DNA from: Clostridium_AD sp050717535
GTDB lineage: Bacteria > Bacillota > Clostridia > Clostridiales > Clostridiaceae
Assembly (NCBI RefSeq): GCF_050717535.1
Contig: NZ_JBOITM010000086.1
Location: 3,539 to 67,538 of the forward strand
Direction of reading: 5' to 3'
DNA length: 64,000 nucleotides
Part shown: in pieces, positions 50,672-58,856 of the stretch
How the letters are laid out: every line of letters starts with the position of its first letter
Position numbering within the stretch: position 1 is the first letter of the stretch
Program-made: the position numbers and the translations under genes
The notes under the pieces: generated by a model
Seen by the model: the letters and a program-made list of their open reading frames with translations, nothing else
Told to the model about the DNA's origin: nothing
The model's database searches: none

Positions 50672-53107
50672 GTGGTAATAGATAAAGAAAACTTTAAGAG
50701 CGATTATATAGAGAAATTACAAAATATGTTTGCAGAAGATGCAGTAGACGCATCTAGGCTGCATCAATATTTTGCTTTAGGAGCATTGATAAAAGATTAT
50801 TGCTCTAAAGCCTGGATAAAAACTAATAAAGAGTATGGAGAAAATAAAAGAAAACAAGTATATTATTTTTCTATGGAGTTCTTAGTTGGTAGGTTATTAA
50901 ATAGTAATTTAGTTAATTTAGGTATAAAAGATATTTGTGTGGAAGCATTTGAAGATTTAGGAATTAATTGGATTGATATAGAGGATATAGAAGTAGATGC
51001 TGGCCTTGGTAATGGTGGGCTTGGAAGACTTGCAGCTTGTTTTTTAGACTCTATGGCATCCACAGAAATTCCTGGGCATGGATGCGGTATTAGGTATAAA
51101 TATGGTTTATTTAAACAGAAAATAGAAAACGGATATCAAGTAGAAGTTCCTGACAATTGGTTAAAATATGGAAATGTTTGGGAGATTAGAAAAGAAAATA
51201 AGGCTGTAGAAGTAAGATTTTCTGGTAACGTTTATTTAAAGGAAGATAATGGTAAAACAAGTGTTGTTCATGAAAATTATCAATCTGTAAGAGCAGTTCC
51301 TTATGATACTCCAATAAAAGGCTATAAAAATAATACCGTAAATACATTAAGGCTTTGGAGTGCAGAAACTATGGAAGAGGATTTTGATTTTTCTTCTTTT
51401 AGTCAAGGTAATTATGCAAAAGCAGGAGAGGATAAATACTCAGTAGAGGCTATTTCTCAAATATTATATCCAGACGATAGCTATGAAAAAGGAAGACTTC
51501 TAAGGCTTAAGCAAGAGTACTTTTTTGTAAGTGCTGGAATGCAAAGTATTTTGAAAAGTTACAAAAAAATGGACCTTTCAATTAAAGATTTTCATAAGCA
51601 TATAGCAGTACAGATAAATGATACTCACCCTGCAGTAGCTGTGGCAGAACTCATGAGGCTGTTAATGGATGATGAAGGATTAAATTGGGATGATGCATTT
51701 ACTATTACAACTGGTACGATGGCATACACTAACCATACAATTATGGCAGAAGCTCTAGAAAAATGGCCTGTGGAAATGTTTAAAAAATTACTTCCACGTA
51801 TTTATATGATTATAGAAGAAATAAACAGGCGTTTTTGTAATGAAATTTATCATAAGTACAATGGGGATTGGAATAAAGTCAATAAAATGTCCATTATTCA
51901 AGATGGGTATATAAGGATGGCTTATTTGGCAATTGTAGGAAGTCATTCTGTTAATGGAGTAGCAAAATTGCATACAGAATTATTAAAGAATCAGGAACTT
52001 TCGGATTTCTATGAATTCTATCCAGAAAAATTTAATAATAAAACTAATGGTATAACTCATAGAAGGTGGCTCTTAAATTCTAATCCAGAGCTTGCTAGTC
52101 TTATAACAGAAACTATAGGAGACAGCTGGATAAAGTCTCCAAATGAGCTCCATAACTTAATGGATTTTGCAGGAGATAAGAATTTTCAAGAGAAAACTCA
52201 ATCTATAAAAACAAATCACAAGATAGAATTTTCGAATTATATAATGTCAAACTATGGGACTGCAATTGATCCAAATTCTATATTTGATGTTCATGTAAAG
52301 AGAATGCATGCTTATAAAAGACAAGTTTTAAATATATTTAATATAATGAATTTATATAATCAACTTAGGGAAAATCCTAATCTAGACATAGTGCCAAGAA
52401 CTTTTATATTTGGTGCTAAGGCTTCCCCAAGTTATTATTTGGCAAAACAAACTATTAAACTTATAAATACTTTAGCAGACAAGATAAATAATGACCCTAT
52501 AGCTCGGGGCAAAATAAAAATAGTATTCCTTGAAAACTATGGAGTATCAATAGCTGAGAAAATAATTCCCTGTGCTGATGTTAGTGAGCAAATATCCACA
52601 GCGTCTAAAGAAGCATCTGGTACTGGTAATATGAAATTAATGATGAATGGTGCTATAACAATAGCCACTTTAGATGGTGCAAATGTAGAAATATTTGATG
52701 CAGTGGGAAAAGAAAATATCATATTATTTGGATTAACAGCTCAGCAGGTAATAGAATATTATAAGAACAAAAGTTATAGAGCATCTGATTTATATAATAG
52801 CGATGCCAGATTAAATACTATTGTAAATCAATTGATAAATGGATTTTTAGATTCTAATAAAATGGAATTTATGACTATTTATGATAGCCTTATTCCACAC
52901 AATGATGAGTTTTTTGTACTTAAAGATTTTGATTCCTATGTAAGGGCTCAAAGTGAAATTGATAGGTTGTTTAGGCAAAAATCTACTTGGCAACAGATGG
53001 CCATTGTGAATATTGCTAAATCAGGGATATTCTCCAGTGATAACACCATAAAGCAATATGCTAAGGAAATTTGGAAAGCGCCAGCAGTTAAAATTATAAT
53101 GAAATAA
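50672..53107 (+). CDS. glgP: glycogen phosphorylase
   Basis: An 811-residue GT35 enzyme. NGGLGRLAACFLDSMAS, VQINDTHPAVAV, and the PLP-binding EASGTGNMKLMMNGAI region with its Lys are all present. It releases glucose 1-phosphate from stored glucan, so the operon codes for both build-up and use. I took the GTG at 50672, with AGGTGGTGA a few bases upstream; a GTG four codons earlier overlaps that site. No branching enzyme gene (glgB) lies in the operon. Confidence 0.96.
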   Translation: MVIDKENFKSDYIEKLQNMFAEDAVDASRLHQYFALGALIKDYCSKAWIKTNKEYGENKRKQVYYFSMEFLVGRLLNSNLVNLGIKDICVEAFEDLGINWIDIEDIEVDAGLGNGGLGRLAACFLDSMASTEIPGHGCGIRYKYGLFKQKIENGYQVEVPDNWLKYGNVWEIRKENKAVEVRFSGNVYLKEDNGKTSVVHENYQSVRAVPYDTPIKGYKNNTVNTLRLWSAETMEEDFDFSSFSQGNYAKAGEDKYSVEAISQILYPDDSYEKGRLLRLKQEYFFVSAGMQSILKSYKKMDLSIKDFHKHIAVQINDTHPAVAVAELMRLLMDDEGLNWDDAFTITTGTMAYTNHTIMAEALEKWPVEMFKKLLPRIYMIIEEINRRFCNEIYHKYNGDWNKVNKMSIIQDGYIRMAYLAIVGSHSVNGVAKLHTELLKNQELSDFYEFYPEKFNNKTNGITHRRWLLNSNPELASLITETIGDSWIKSPNELHNLMDFAGDKNFQEKTQSIKTNHKIEFSNYIMSNYGTAIDPNSIFDVHVKRMHAYKRQVLNIFNIMNLYNQLRENPNLDIVPRTFIFGAKASPSYYLAKQTIKLINTLADKINNDPIARGKIKIVFLENYGVSIAEKIIPCADVSEQISTASKEASGTGNMKLMMNGAITIATLDGANVEIFDAVGKENIILFGLTAQQVIEYYKNKSYRASDLYNSDARLNTIVNQLINGFLDSNKMEFMTIYDSLIPHNDEFFVLKDFDSYVRAQSEIDRLFRQKSTWQQMAIVNIAKSGIFSSDNTIKQYAKEIWKAPAVKIIMK

Positions 53108-53121
53108 TATAAGTAAGTAGC

Positions 53122-53180
53122 AAGACAGTATGTTAGCCTTACAATAGGCAGTAACATACTGTCTTATTATTTATATTTTC
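53122..53180 (+). terminator. terminator of the glg operon
   Basis: A perfect 14-bp stem AAGACAGTATGTTA (53122-53135)/TAACATACTGTCTT (53152-53165) with an inner GCCT/AGGC helix, followed by ATTATTTATATTTT. Confidence 0.85.
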
Positions 53181-53293
53181 AAGAAACATAGATCAAAACA
53201 ATAAAAAAATGTTGAATTAATAAAAAGAATGTTATAATATTATTATAGATAAAATAAAAAAACGATTTTAAAAAAATAAAACTTAATATTTAT

Positions 53294-53368
53294 AAACTCA
53301 TATATGCTTAGAAATATGGACTAAGCGTTTCTACAAGGTAACCGTAAAATACTTGACTATGGGTGTTT
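53294..53368 (+). ncRNA. guanine (purine) riboswitch aptamer
   Basis: P1 is ACTCATA with TATGGGT. P2 is GCTTAG (53306-53311)/CTAAGC (53321-53326) with an ATATGGA loop, P3 is CAAG (53334-53337)/CTTG (53352-53355) with CCGTAAAA in its loop, and TTTCTAC joins them. The specificity base in GACTATGGG is C (53357), which indicates guanine or hypoxanthine rather than adenine. It precedes xpt, as expected. Confidence 0.93.
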
Positions 53369-53429
53369 GAATAAAAATAGCAGGATAATTCTAAAAATGA
53401 TTATTATTGTTCTTGCCTATATTTCAAGG

Positions 53430-53505
53430 TTTAAAGAGCTTTTCTTTAAGATTAAAAAGTATTTCTTTAAGATTAGAAAACTTTTCTTTAAGAATAAAGA
53501 ATTTA
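53430..53505 (+). repeat. tandem repeats within the guanine riboswitch expression platform
   Basis: Three imperfect units of about 21-26 bases, each containing TTTCTTTAAGATTA or a close variant, lie between the aptamer and the terminator. Confidence 0.75.
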
Positions 53506-53546
53506 CTTTTTATACTTGTGTATTTGGGTTTGATATTTTTATTATG

Positions 53547-53582
53547 AACTCCCTAGTTAACTATAACTGGGGAGTTTTTTTG
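53547..53582 (+). terminator. terminator of the guanine riboswitch
   Basis: AACTCCCTAGTT (53547-53558) pairs with AACTGGGGAGTT (53565-53576), then T7. AACTCCC could alternatively pair with GGGTGTT (53361-53367) in the aptamer P1 strand, with one mismatch, forming the antiterminator. Confidence 0.88.
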
Positions 53583-53631
53583 AATATTATTCTATGTTAT
53601 ATTTAAAATTTAATTAGCAAAGGAGAAAATT

Positions 53632-54207
53632 ATGGAAACATTAAAGAGTAAAATATTAGCTGAGGGAACAGTAATAGGTAGTGAAATTTTAAAGGTTGAT
53701 AGCTTTTTGAATCATCAAATTGATATAAATCTCTTCAATGAAATAGGACAAGAGTTTAAAAAAAGATTTGAAAACAATGAGATTACAAAGATACTAACAG
53801 TTGAAGCATCTGGAATAGGAATAGCATGCATTGTAGCACAATACTTTGGAAACATTCCTGTGGTTTTTGCAAAAAAACATGAAGCCACCAATTTGGATAG
53901 TGATACATATGAAGCTGATGTATTCTCTTTTACAAAAAATAAAACATATAAAATAAGAACTAGTAAAAAATACATAAATCCAGAAGATAAAATTCTAATA
54001 ATTGATGACTTTTTAGCCAATGGAAATGCAGTACTTGGACTTGTGGAAATTGCAGGCCAAGCTAGAGCATCATTGGTTGGAGTGGGAATTGTAATTGAAA
54101 AAGCATTTCAAAATGGTAGAAGTCGTATAGAAGAAAAGGGTATTAGAGTAGAATCCTTAGCCATAGTAAAATCTATAAAAGATAACACCATAGTTTTTCA
54201 GGAATAA
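53632..54207 (+). CDS. xpt: xanthine phosphoribosyltransferase
   Basis: A 191-residue type I PRTase of the Xpt family. It begins METLKSKILAEGTVIG, has ILTVEASGIGIA, FAKKHEATNL, and the PRPP-binding motif ILIIDDFLANGNAVLG. It converts xanthine and PRPP to XMP. AAAGGAGAA precedes the ATG. Regulation by the guanine riboswitch through transcription termination is directly indicated by the leader. Confidence 0.96.
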   Translation: METLKSKILAEGTVIGSEILKVDSFLNHQIDINLFNEIGQEFKKRFENNEITKILTVEASGIGIACIVAQYFGNIPVVFAKKHEATNLDSDTYEADVFSFTKNKTYKIRTSKKYINPEDKILIIDDFLANGNAVLGLVEIAGQARASLVGVGIVIEKAFQNGRSRIEEKGIRVESLAIVKSIKDNTIVFQE

Positions 54208-54272
54208 GTTTTATGAATAAATTTTATGAATAAATTTTATGAATAAGTTTTATGAATAAGATTTATTAATAA
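54204..54272. repeat. 13-bp tandem repeats at the xpt stop codon
   Basis: ATAAGTTTTATGA or ATAAATTTTATGA is repeated four times (54204, 54217, 54230, 54243) with a degenerate fifth at 54256. The first unit contains the xpt stop codon. Confidence 0.85.
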
Positions 54273-54300
54273 GATCAATGAGCTGCTCGAGCTGCGAGTT

Positions 54301-54363
54301 GGGGACGGTTAACAACTAATGTGCTTTTAAATGTAAATGATTTAAAAAGTTGTTAAGTGTCCC
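54301..54363. repeat. complete REPIN-like inverted pair of the GGGGAC repeat
   Basis: GGGGACGGTTAACAACT (54301-54317) faces AGTTGTTAAGTGTCCC (54348-54363). Between them TTTTAAAT and ATTTAAAA also pair, so the whole 63 bases can fold into one long hairpin. This is the only copy in the window with both arms clearly present. Confidence 0.85.
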
Positions 54364-54498
54364 TGGCTATTTTGCGGCTATTTTTAAATTATTTTGCGAA
54401 GAATTACAAACAACTTTGTATTTTATGTTTTTTTTGTGTATAATGAGTAGTGTGATATTTAAATAGTAGGAATGATAATAAAATCAAATAGCGAAATT

Positions 54499-54536
54499 GA
54501 TTTTATAGATATTCTATGATTTTATAGATATTCTAT
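54499..54536. repeat. two tandem 19-bp repeats upstream of the S1-domain gene
   Basis: GATTTTATAGATATTCTAT occurs twice in tandem (54499-54517, 54518-54536). The 54208-54649 gap otherwise holds the repeats already listed, a possible TATAAT at about 54438, and no gene. Confidence 0.8.
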
Positions 54537-54649
54537 GAAATCGTAAAAATAAGCAGGATTTGGATGAATATATAGAATAGAAATATTAACCTATATAACT
54601 AATTCGAGGATAGTTTTAATAAAATAATGGAATAGAAGGAGTGTATTGT

Positions 54650-55717
54650 ATGACAACGGATAATAAAGAAGTTATAATGAATGATGCAGTGGATAATGTT
54701 GAGGAAGTTGAAGTTAAAGATGCAGTGGACAATGTAGAGGAAGTTGCAGTTAAAGATGCAGTAGATAACGTAGAGGAAATTACTATGAAAGAGGCAATGG
54801 AAAATATTGACGAATCTGTAGTAAATATTGATGTTGAAGATGGCGTTGATATTTGGGATAAATTACAAGAAATTTTAGATCATAATAAAGCTTTTGAAAT
54901 TACAATTAATGAAATAGTAAAAGGTGGAGCTACAGCTGATGTTGAAGGAATTAGAGCATTTATTCCTGCTTCACAAATGTCAACTTCTTATATAGAAAAT
55001 TTACAGGATTTCAAAGGAAAAACAATGGAAGTTAAAATAATTGAGTTAGAAAAAGAAAACAAAAAATTAGTTTTATCTAGAAAAATCATAGAAAAAGCAG
55101 AAAACGAAGCTAAAGGTAATTTAGTATGGGATCAGCTTAAAAAAGGCGAACTTAGAAAAGGTGTTGTAACAAGACTTGCTAAATTCGGTGCTTTTGTAGA
55201 TTTAGGTGGCGTTGATGGTCTTATTCATATTTCAGAATTATCATGGAAAAGAGTTCAAGAACCATCAGAGGTAGTGTCTGTTGGACAGGAATTAGAAGTT
55301 CATGTTTTAGATTTTGATAGAGAAAAAGGAAGAATATCACTAGGACTTAAAGAAGCAGCAGGAAACCCATGGAATAATATATCAAGTACATATCACATAA
55401 ATGATATAGTAGAGGGAACTGTAGTAAGAATAATGGACTTTGGTGCTTTTGTACAACTTCCATCAGGTATAGATGGACTTGTTCATCTTTCAGAAATATC
55501 AGAAGATCGTATAGAAAAAGTTTCTGATGTATTAAAAGTTGGAGACGTTGTAAAAGTTAAAATCGGAGATATAAATGAAAAAGATAGAAGAATAAGCCTA
55601 AGTATTAAAGAAGCATTAGATAAAAGCTATGGTGACCTTTCAGAATATAATAACGATGGACAGGGCTTAACACTAGGCGATTTATTTAAAAACAAATTCA
55701 AAGATTTCAAATATTAA
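54650..55717 (+). CDS. S1 RNA-binding domain protein (ribosomal protein S1-like)
   Basis: A 355-residue protein. After an acidic N-terminus with three tandem copies of DAVDNVEEVEVK-like 12-residue units come three S1 domains: about 65-150 (IVKGGATADVEGIRAFIPAS), 155-235 (KFGAFVDLGGVDGLIHISEL) and 245-325 (DFGAFVQLPSGIDGLVHLSE). Three-domain S1 proteins replace or assist ribosomal protein S1 in low-GC bacteria and bind mRNA. The ATG at 54650 has AAGGAG eight bases upstream; a GTG three codons earlier is less likely. Confidence 0.88.
   Translation: MTTDNKEVIMNDAVDNVEEVEVKDAVDNVEEVAVKDAVDNVEEITMKEAMENIDESVVNIDVEDGVDIWDKLQEILDHNKAFEITINEIVKGGATADVEGIRAFIPASQMSTSYIENLQDFKGKTMEVKIIELEKENKKLVLSRKIIEKAENEAKGNLVWDQLKKGELRKGVVTRLAKFGAFVDLGGVDGLIHISELSWKRVQEPSEVVSVGQELEVHVLDFDREKGRISLGLKEAAGNPWNNISSTYHINDIVEGTVVRIMDFGAFVQLPSGIDGLVHLSEISEDRIEKVSDVLKVGDVVKVKIGDINEKDRRISLSIKEALDKSYGDLSEYNNDGQGLTLGDLFKNKFKDFKY
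54677..54790 (+). repeat. three 36-bp tandem coding repeats in the S1-domain gene
   Basis: Three successive units each encode DAVDNVEE plus a four-residue variant (VEVK, VAVK, ITMK), giving the protein a repetitive acidic N-terminus. Confidence 0.8.
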
Positions 55718-55728
55718 TATAAAAAGTT

Positions 55729-55779
55729 AAAAGCTATAGGAGACATAAATTTTGTCTTCTATAGCTTTTGTTTTTTTTT
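55729..55779 (+). terminator. terminator of the S1-domain gene
   Basis: AAAAGCTATAGGAGAC (55729-55744) pairs with GTCTTCTATAGCTTTT (55754-55769), one G-U, then a T9 tract. Confidence 0.9.
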
Positions 55780-55925
55780 GATAAATATTTATAATAATTA
55801 TTTATATAATTGGTAAAACTGTATAGGAAGATACTTTAAGTAATAAGTTATTTGATTTTACATAGGTATCTATAATAATAAATACAGCTTTATGTGTTAA
55901 ATAAATAGTGAAAGGTAGTGTTAAT

Positions 55926-56186
55926 ATGAATAAAGGAGAAAGCTCAGCTCATATGATTAGTAGGGTAGTTAAGGACAACAGCGGAGAAATAACAGCCTAT
56001 GAATTTGAAAATGGAGATATAGTTTCAAAACAACAAGCAGTGATTTTAGCTAAACAAGGAAATATAGGTGGAGTATCTATCTCAACTTCAAAAAAAGGTG
56101 AAGAATTCTTAAAAAGTCTACCTGATGGAGATAAATCCAATAATTTAGATAGTTTGCCAATTCTAGACGATAACGAAATCTATTAG
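55926..56186 (+). CDS. DUF3892 domain protein
   Basis: An 86-residue protein. The central part (MISRVVKDNSGEITAYEFEN then GDIVSKQQAV) is the DUF3892 pattern; the end is acidic and likely disordered. Function is unknown. AAAGGTAG lies seven bases before the ATG at 55926. It has its own terminator and stands alone. Confidence 0.78.
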   Translation: MNKGESSAHMISRVVKDNSGEITAYEFENGDIVSKQQAVILAKQGNIGGVSISTSKKGEEFLKSLPDGDKSNNLDSLPILDDNEIY

Positions 56187-56202
56187 AAATCAGCGCATTA
56201 CA

Positions 56203-56231
56203 AAACAGGGACAATTGTCTCTGTTTTTTTA
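56203..56231 (+). terminator. terminator of the DUF3892 gene
   Basis: A near-perfect palindrome AAACAGGGACAA/TTGTCTCTGTTT followed by further T residues. Confidence 0.85.
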
Positions 56232-56326
56232 TATTAACCATTAAATTTTCCGCAAAAATAATGGGAAGCGGCCTTAAAATGTGTTAAAATTGTTTAATAG
56301 ACGAAGATCAACAGGGGGAGTAACAA

Positions 56327-57400
56327 ATGGAACTTCTAGAAGAGACATTGAAGTGTATCGGTCCACTAAATAAAGAAGCCATGAAAAAAGCATGGGAAAG
56401 AATTGATAGTTTAACAAAACCTATAGGAAGTCTTGGCGAAATAGAAAATATTATAGCAAAGATTGTAGGGATTACTGGTGAGGTACATAACAAAATCAAT
56501 AAAAAAAATGTGGTTATAATGTGTAGCGATAATGGAGTGGTGGAAGAGGGTGTTTCTAATTGCCCTAAAAGTGTAACTGCTACAGTTACGAATAATTTCA
56601 CTAAAAAGATTACAGGAGTATATGTACTATCAAAATTTGCTGGAAGTGACATTACAGTTGTAGATGTGGGAGTCGATGCGGAGTTTAATAATCCTAAAAT
56701 CATAGATAGAAAAATTGCTTACGGTACTATGAATATGATGAAAGGCCCTGCAATGACTAGGGAGCAAACGATTAAAGCTATAGAAGTTGGCATAGAAACA
56801 ATTGATGATCTAGTGAGCAGCGGGTATGATTTATTTGGTACAGGAGAAATGGGTGTTGGGAATACTGCTACAAGTGCAGCTATTTTAAGTGTCTTTTCAG
56901 ACCTAGATGTAGATGTGTCAGTAGGTAAAGGCTCGGGAATAACAGAGGATCAATTTATTAATAAAAAGCGAGTAATCAAAAGGGCAATTGAAATAAATAA
57001 ACCGGATAAAGATGACGTTATTGATGTGCTATCAAAAGTTGGAGGATTCGATATTGCCGGATTGTGTGGTTGTTTTCTAGCAGCAGCAAAAAATAAAGTG
57101 CCAATTGTTATTGATGGGTTTATAGCCTCGGCGGCTGCACTTTGTGCTTATAAATTGAACCCTTTAGTTAAGGGATATATATTTGCCTCTCACTTATCTG
57201 CGGAACCGGGAGCTGCTTTTATAATGAAAGAAATAGGACTTGCACCTATGCTGAATTTGAATATGAGACTAGGGGAAGGATCAGGTTGCCCGCTTGCTTT
57301 TAATATAATTGAGGCAGCACTTTTTACAATGGATAATATGGGAACTTTTGAAGAGGCAACCCTTGATAGGAAAAAATATGTAGATATAAGGGAAAATTAA
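56327..57400 (+). CDS. cobT: nicotinate-nucleotide--dimethylbenzimidazole phosphoribosyltransferase
   Basis: A 357-residue enzyme that activates the lower ligand base as alpha-ribazole phosphate. Conserved segments are DSLTKPIGSLGEIE, MCSDNGVVEEGVS, GTGEMGVGNTATSAA, GGFDIAGLCG, and RLGEGSGCPLAF with the catalytic Glu. GGGGGAG precedes the ATG. It opens a run of five cobalamin genes. No riboswitch is visible upstream. Confidence 0.96.
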   Translation: MELLEETLKCIGPLNKEAMKKAWERIDSLTKPIGSLGEIENIIAKIVGITGEVHNKINKKNVVIMCSDNGVVEEGVSNCPKSVTATVTNNFTKKITGVYVLSKFAGSDITVVDVGVDAEFNNPKIIDRKIAYGTMNMMKGPAMTREQTIKAIEVGIETIDDLVSSGYDLFGTGEMGVGNTATSAAILSVFSDLDVDVSVGKGSGITEDQFINKKRVIKRAIEINKPDKDDVIDVLSKVGGFDIAGLCGCFLAAAKNKVPIVIDGFIASAAALCAYKLNPLVKGYIFASHLSAEPGAAFIMKEIGLAPMLNLNMRLGEGSGCPLAFNIIEAALFTMDNMGTFEEATLDRKKYVDIREN

Positions 57401-57993
57401 TGAATATTTATTTATTGAGGCATGGTCAGACTGAAGAAAATAGAAAAGGTTCTTATTATGGAAATTTGGATATAAGTTTAAATTCAATTGGAATAAGCCA
57501 GGGAAATAGTGCTAGGGGTTTCTTTAATGATATAAAATTAGATAGGGTATATGTTAGCGATAAAAAAAGAACCACAGAAATGGCAAAATTAGTTTTAGAA
57601 CAATCAGAAATTGAAATTATACAGGATAATAGAATAAATGAAACTAATTTTGGCGATTTTGAAGGGAAGACCTACCAGGAAATTAAGAGGCTCTATCCAG
57701 AGGAATGTATTTGTTGGCAAAATAACTGGAAAGAATTTGTTCCGCCCAGTGGCGAAAGTTATATTGTGTTATGTGAGAGAGTTAAGCACTTTATGGAAGA
57801 AATTAAAAAGTTAGATTATGATAATATTTTATTATGCACTCATTCAGGAGTCATAAGAGCTATATATTGTTATGTTATGAATGAGAATATAGATCTGTTT
57901 TGGAAGTTTGGTTGTAAAAATGGTGATATTAGCATTATAAAATATGAATTTGGTAATTTATATATTGATGCCATTATTCATAATGCAAAATAA
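57400..57993 (+). CDS. cobC: histidine phosphatase family protein, probable alpha-ribazole phosphatase
   Basis: A 197-residue phosphoglycerate mutase-like phosphatase. LLRHGQTEENRKG carries the catalytic His, and CTHSGVIRAI the second His. In this context the likely substrate is alpha-ribazole 5'-phosphate or adenosylcobalamin phosphate. Its ATG overlaps the stop of cobT by one base, so the two are coupled. The assignment to cobC rests on context. Confidence 0.9.
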   Translation: MNIYLLRHGQTEENRKGSYYGNLDISLNSIGISQGNSARGFFNDIKLDRVYVSDKKRTTEMAKLVLEQSEIEIIQDNRINETNFGDFEGKTYQEIKRLYPEECICWQNNWKEFVPPSGESYIVLCERVKHFMEEIKKLDYDNILLCTHSGVIRAIYCYVMNENIDLFWKFGCKNGDISIIKYEFGNLYIDAIIHNAK

Positions 57994-58049
57994 ATAACGA
58001 ATAAGGATAACACATAATACATAATTCATATTTAGGAAAGAGGTGAGGT

Positions 58050-58832
58050 TTGCAAGGGAAAGTCTTTGCAAACAAACAAATGAGAGAATATTTTAATGAT
58101 TTTTTACTGTTTTTTCAATTTTTTACACGTATACCTATAAATAAAAGTTTGGTATGTGAAAAAGAAAATTTTAAGAAAGGATCTATATTTTTTCCAGTAG
58201 TAGGATTATTTATAGGACTTGTTCAATGGGTAATTTATTATCTGTTAATAAAAGTACTGCCAGTAAATATTACAGCGGTATTTGTAGTTATTATACCAAT
58301 AGTTCTTACTGGAGGATTACATGTGGATGGACTGGGAGATACCTGTGATGGTTTCTTTTCATTTAAGGGTGGCAAAGATAAAATAATAGAAGTCATGAAG
58401 GATAGTAGAGTAGGGACCTATGCTAGTATTGCCATAGTTTTTGATATGCTAGCACGATACGCGGCGGTATGTACTATTATAGAACTCAATTTACCACTTA
58501 TTTTAATTGCAACACCAATAATTGCAAGATTTACTGTAGTTTTCATATCTTTCATAGGAAAGAATGCTAAAGAAAAGGGCTCGGGAAATATATTTATCGG
58601 AAATATTGATGCAAAAAGGCTAGTAATTACAGCAATTATAACTATTGCACTTGGGACTCTATTAATAGGAATTAATAAAAGTATTATATTGATAGTTTCA
58701 GGAATGGTTTTAAGTTTGTTGTTTAATAAATTCTGTGAAAGTAAAATCACTGGACTTACAGGAGATAGTTTAGGCGCTAATAATGAATTAGTTGAAATCT
58801 TGGTTATGGTTTTGTTTGTAGCTATGAATTGA
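58050..58832 (+). CDS. cobS: adenosylcobinamide-GDP ribazoletransferase
   Basis: A 260-residue membrane enzyme that joins AdoCbi-GDP and alpha-ribazole. FFQFFTRIPI near the start, TGGLHVDGLGDTCDGFFSF (metal-binding acids) and MKDSRVGTYAS are family hallmarks, with about six hydrophobic helices. The TTG at 58050 has AAAGAGGTG four bases upstream; an ATG ten codons later has no good site. Confidence 0.94.
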   Translation: MQGKVFANKQMREYFNDFLLFFQFFTRIPINKSLVCEKENFKKGSIFFPVVGLFIGLVQWVIYYLLIKVLPVNITAVFVVIIPIVLTGGLHVDGLGDTCDGFFSFKGGKDKIIEVMKDSRVGTYASIAIVFDMLARYAAVCTIIELNLPLILIATPIIARFTVVFISFIGKNAKEKGSGNIFIGNIDAKRLVITAIITIALGTLLIGINKSIILIVSGMVLSLLFNKFCESKITGLTGDSLGANNELVEILVMVLFVAMN

Positions 58833-58856
58833 TGCAACTAGAAAGGACGGTATTCA

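Noticed and set aside
53367..53606. A 79-codon open frame between the guanine aptamer and xpt
   Set aside because: It starts at a TTG without a ribosome binding site, consists largely of the tandem repeats, and runs through the riboswitch terminator; it is better explained as expression platform.
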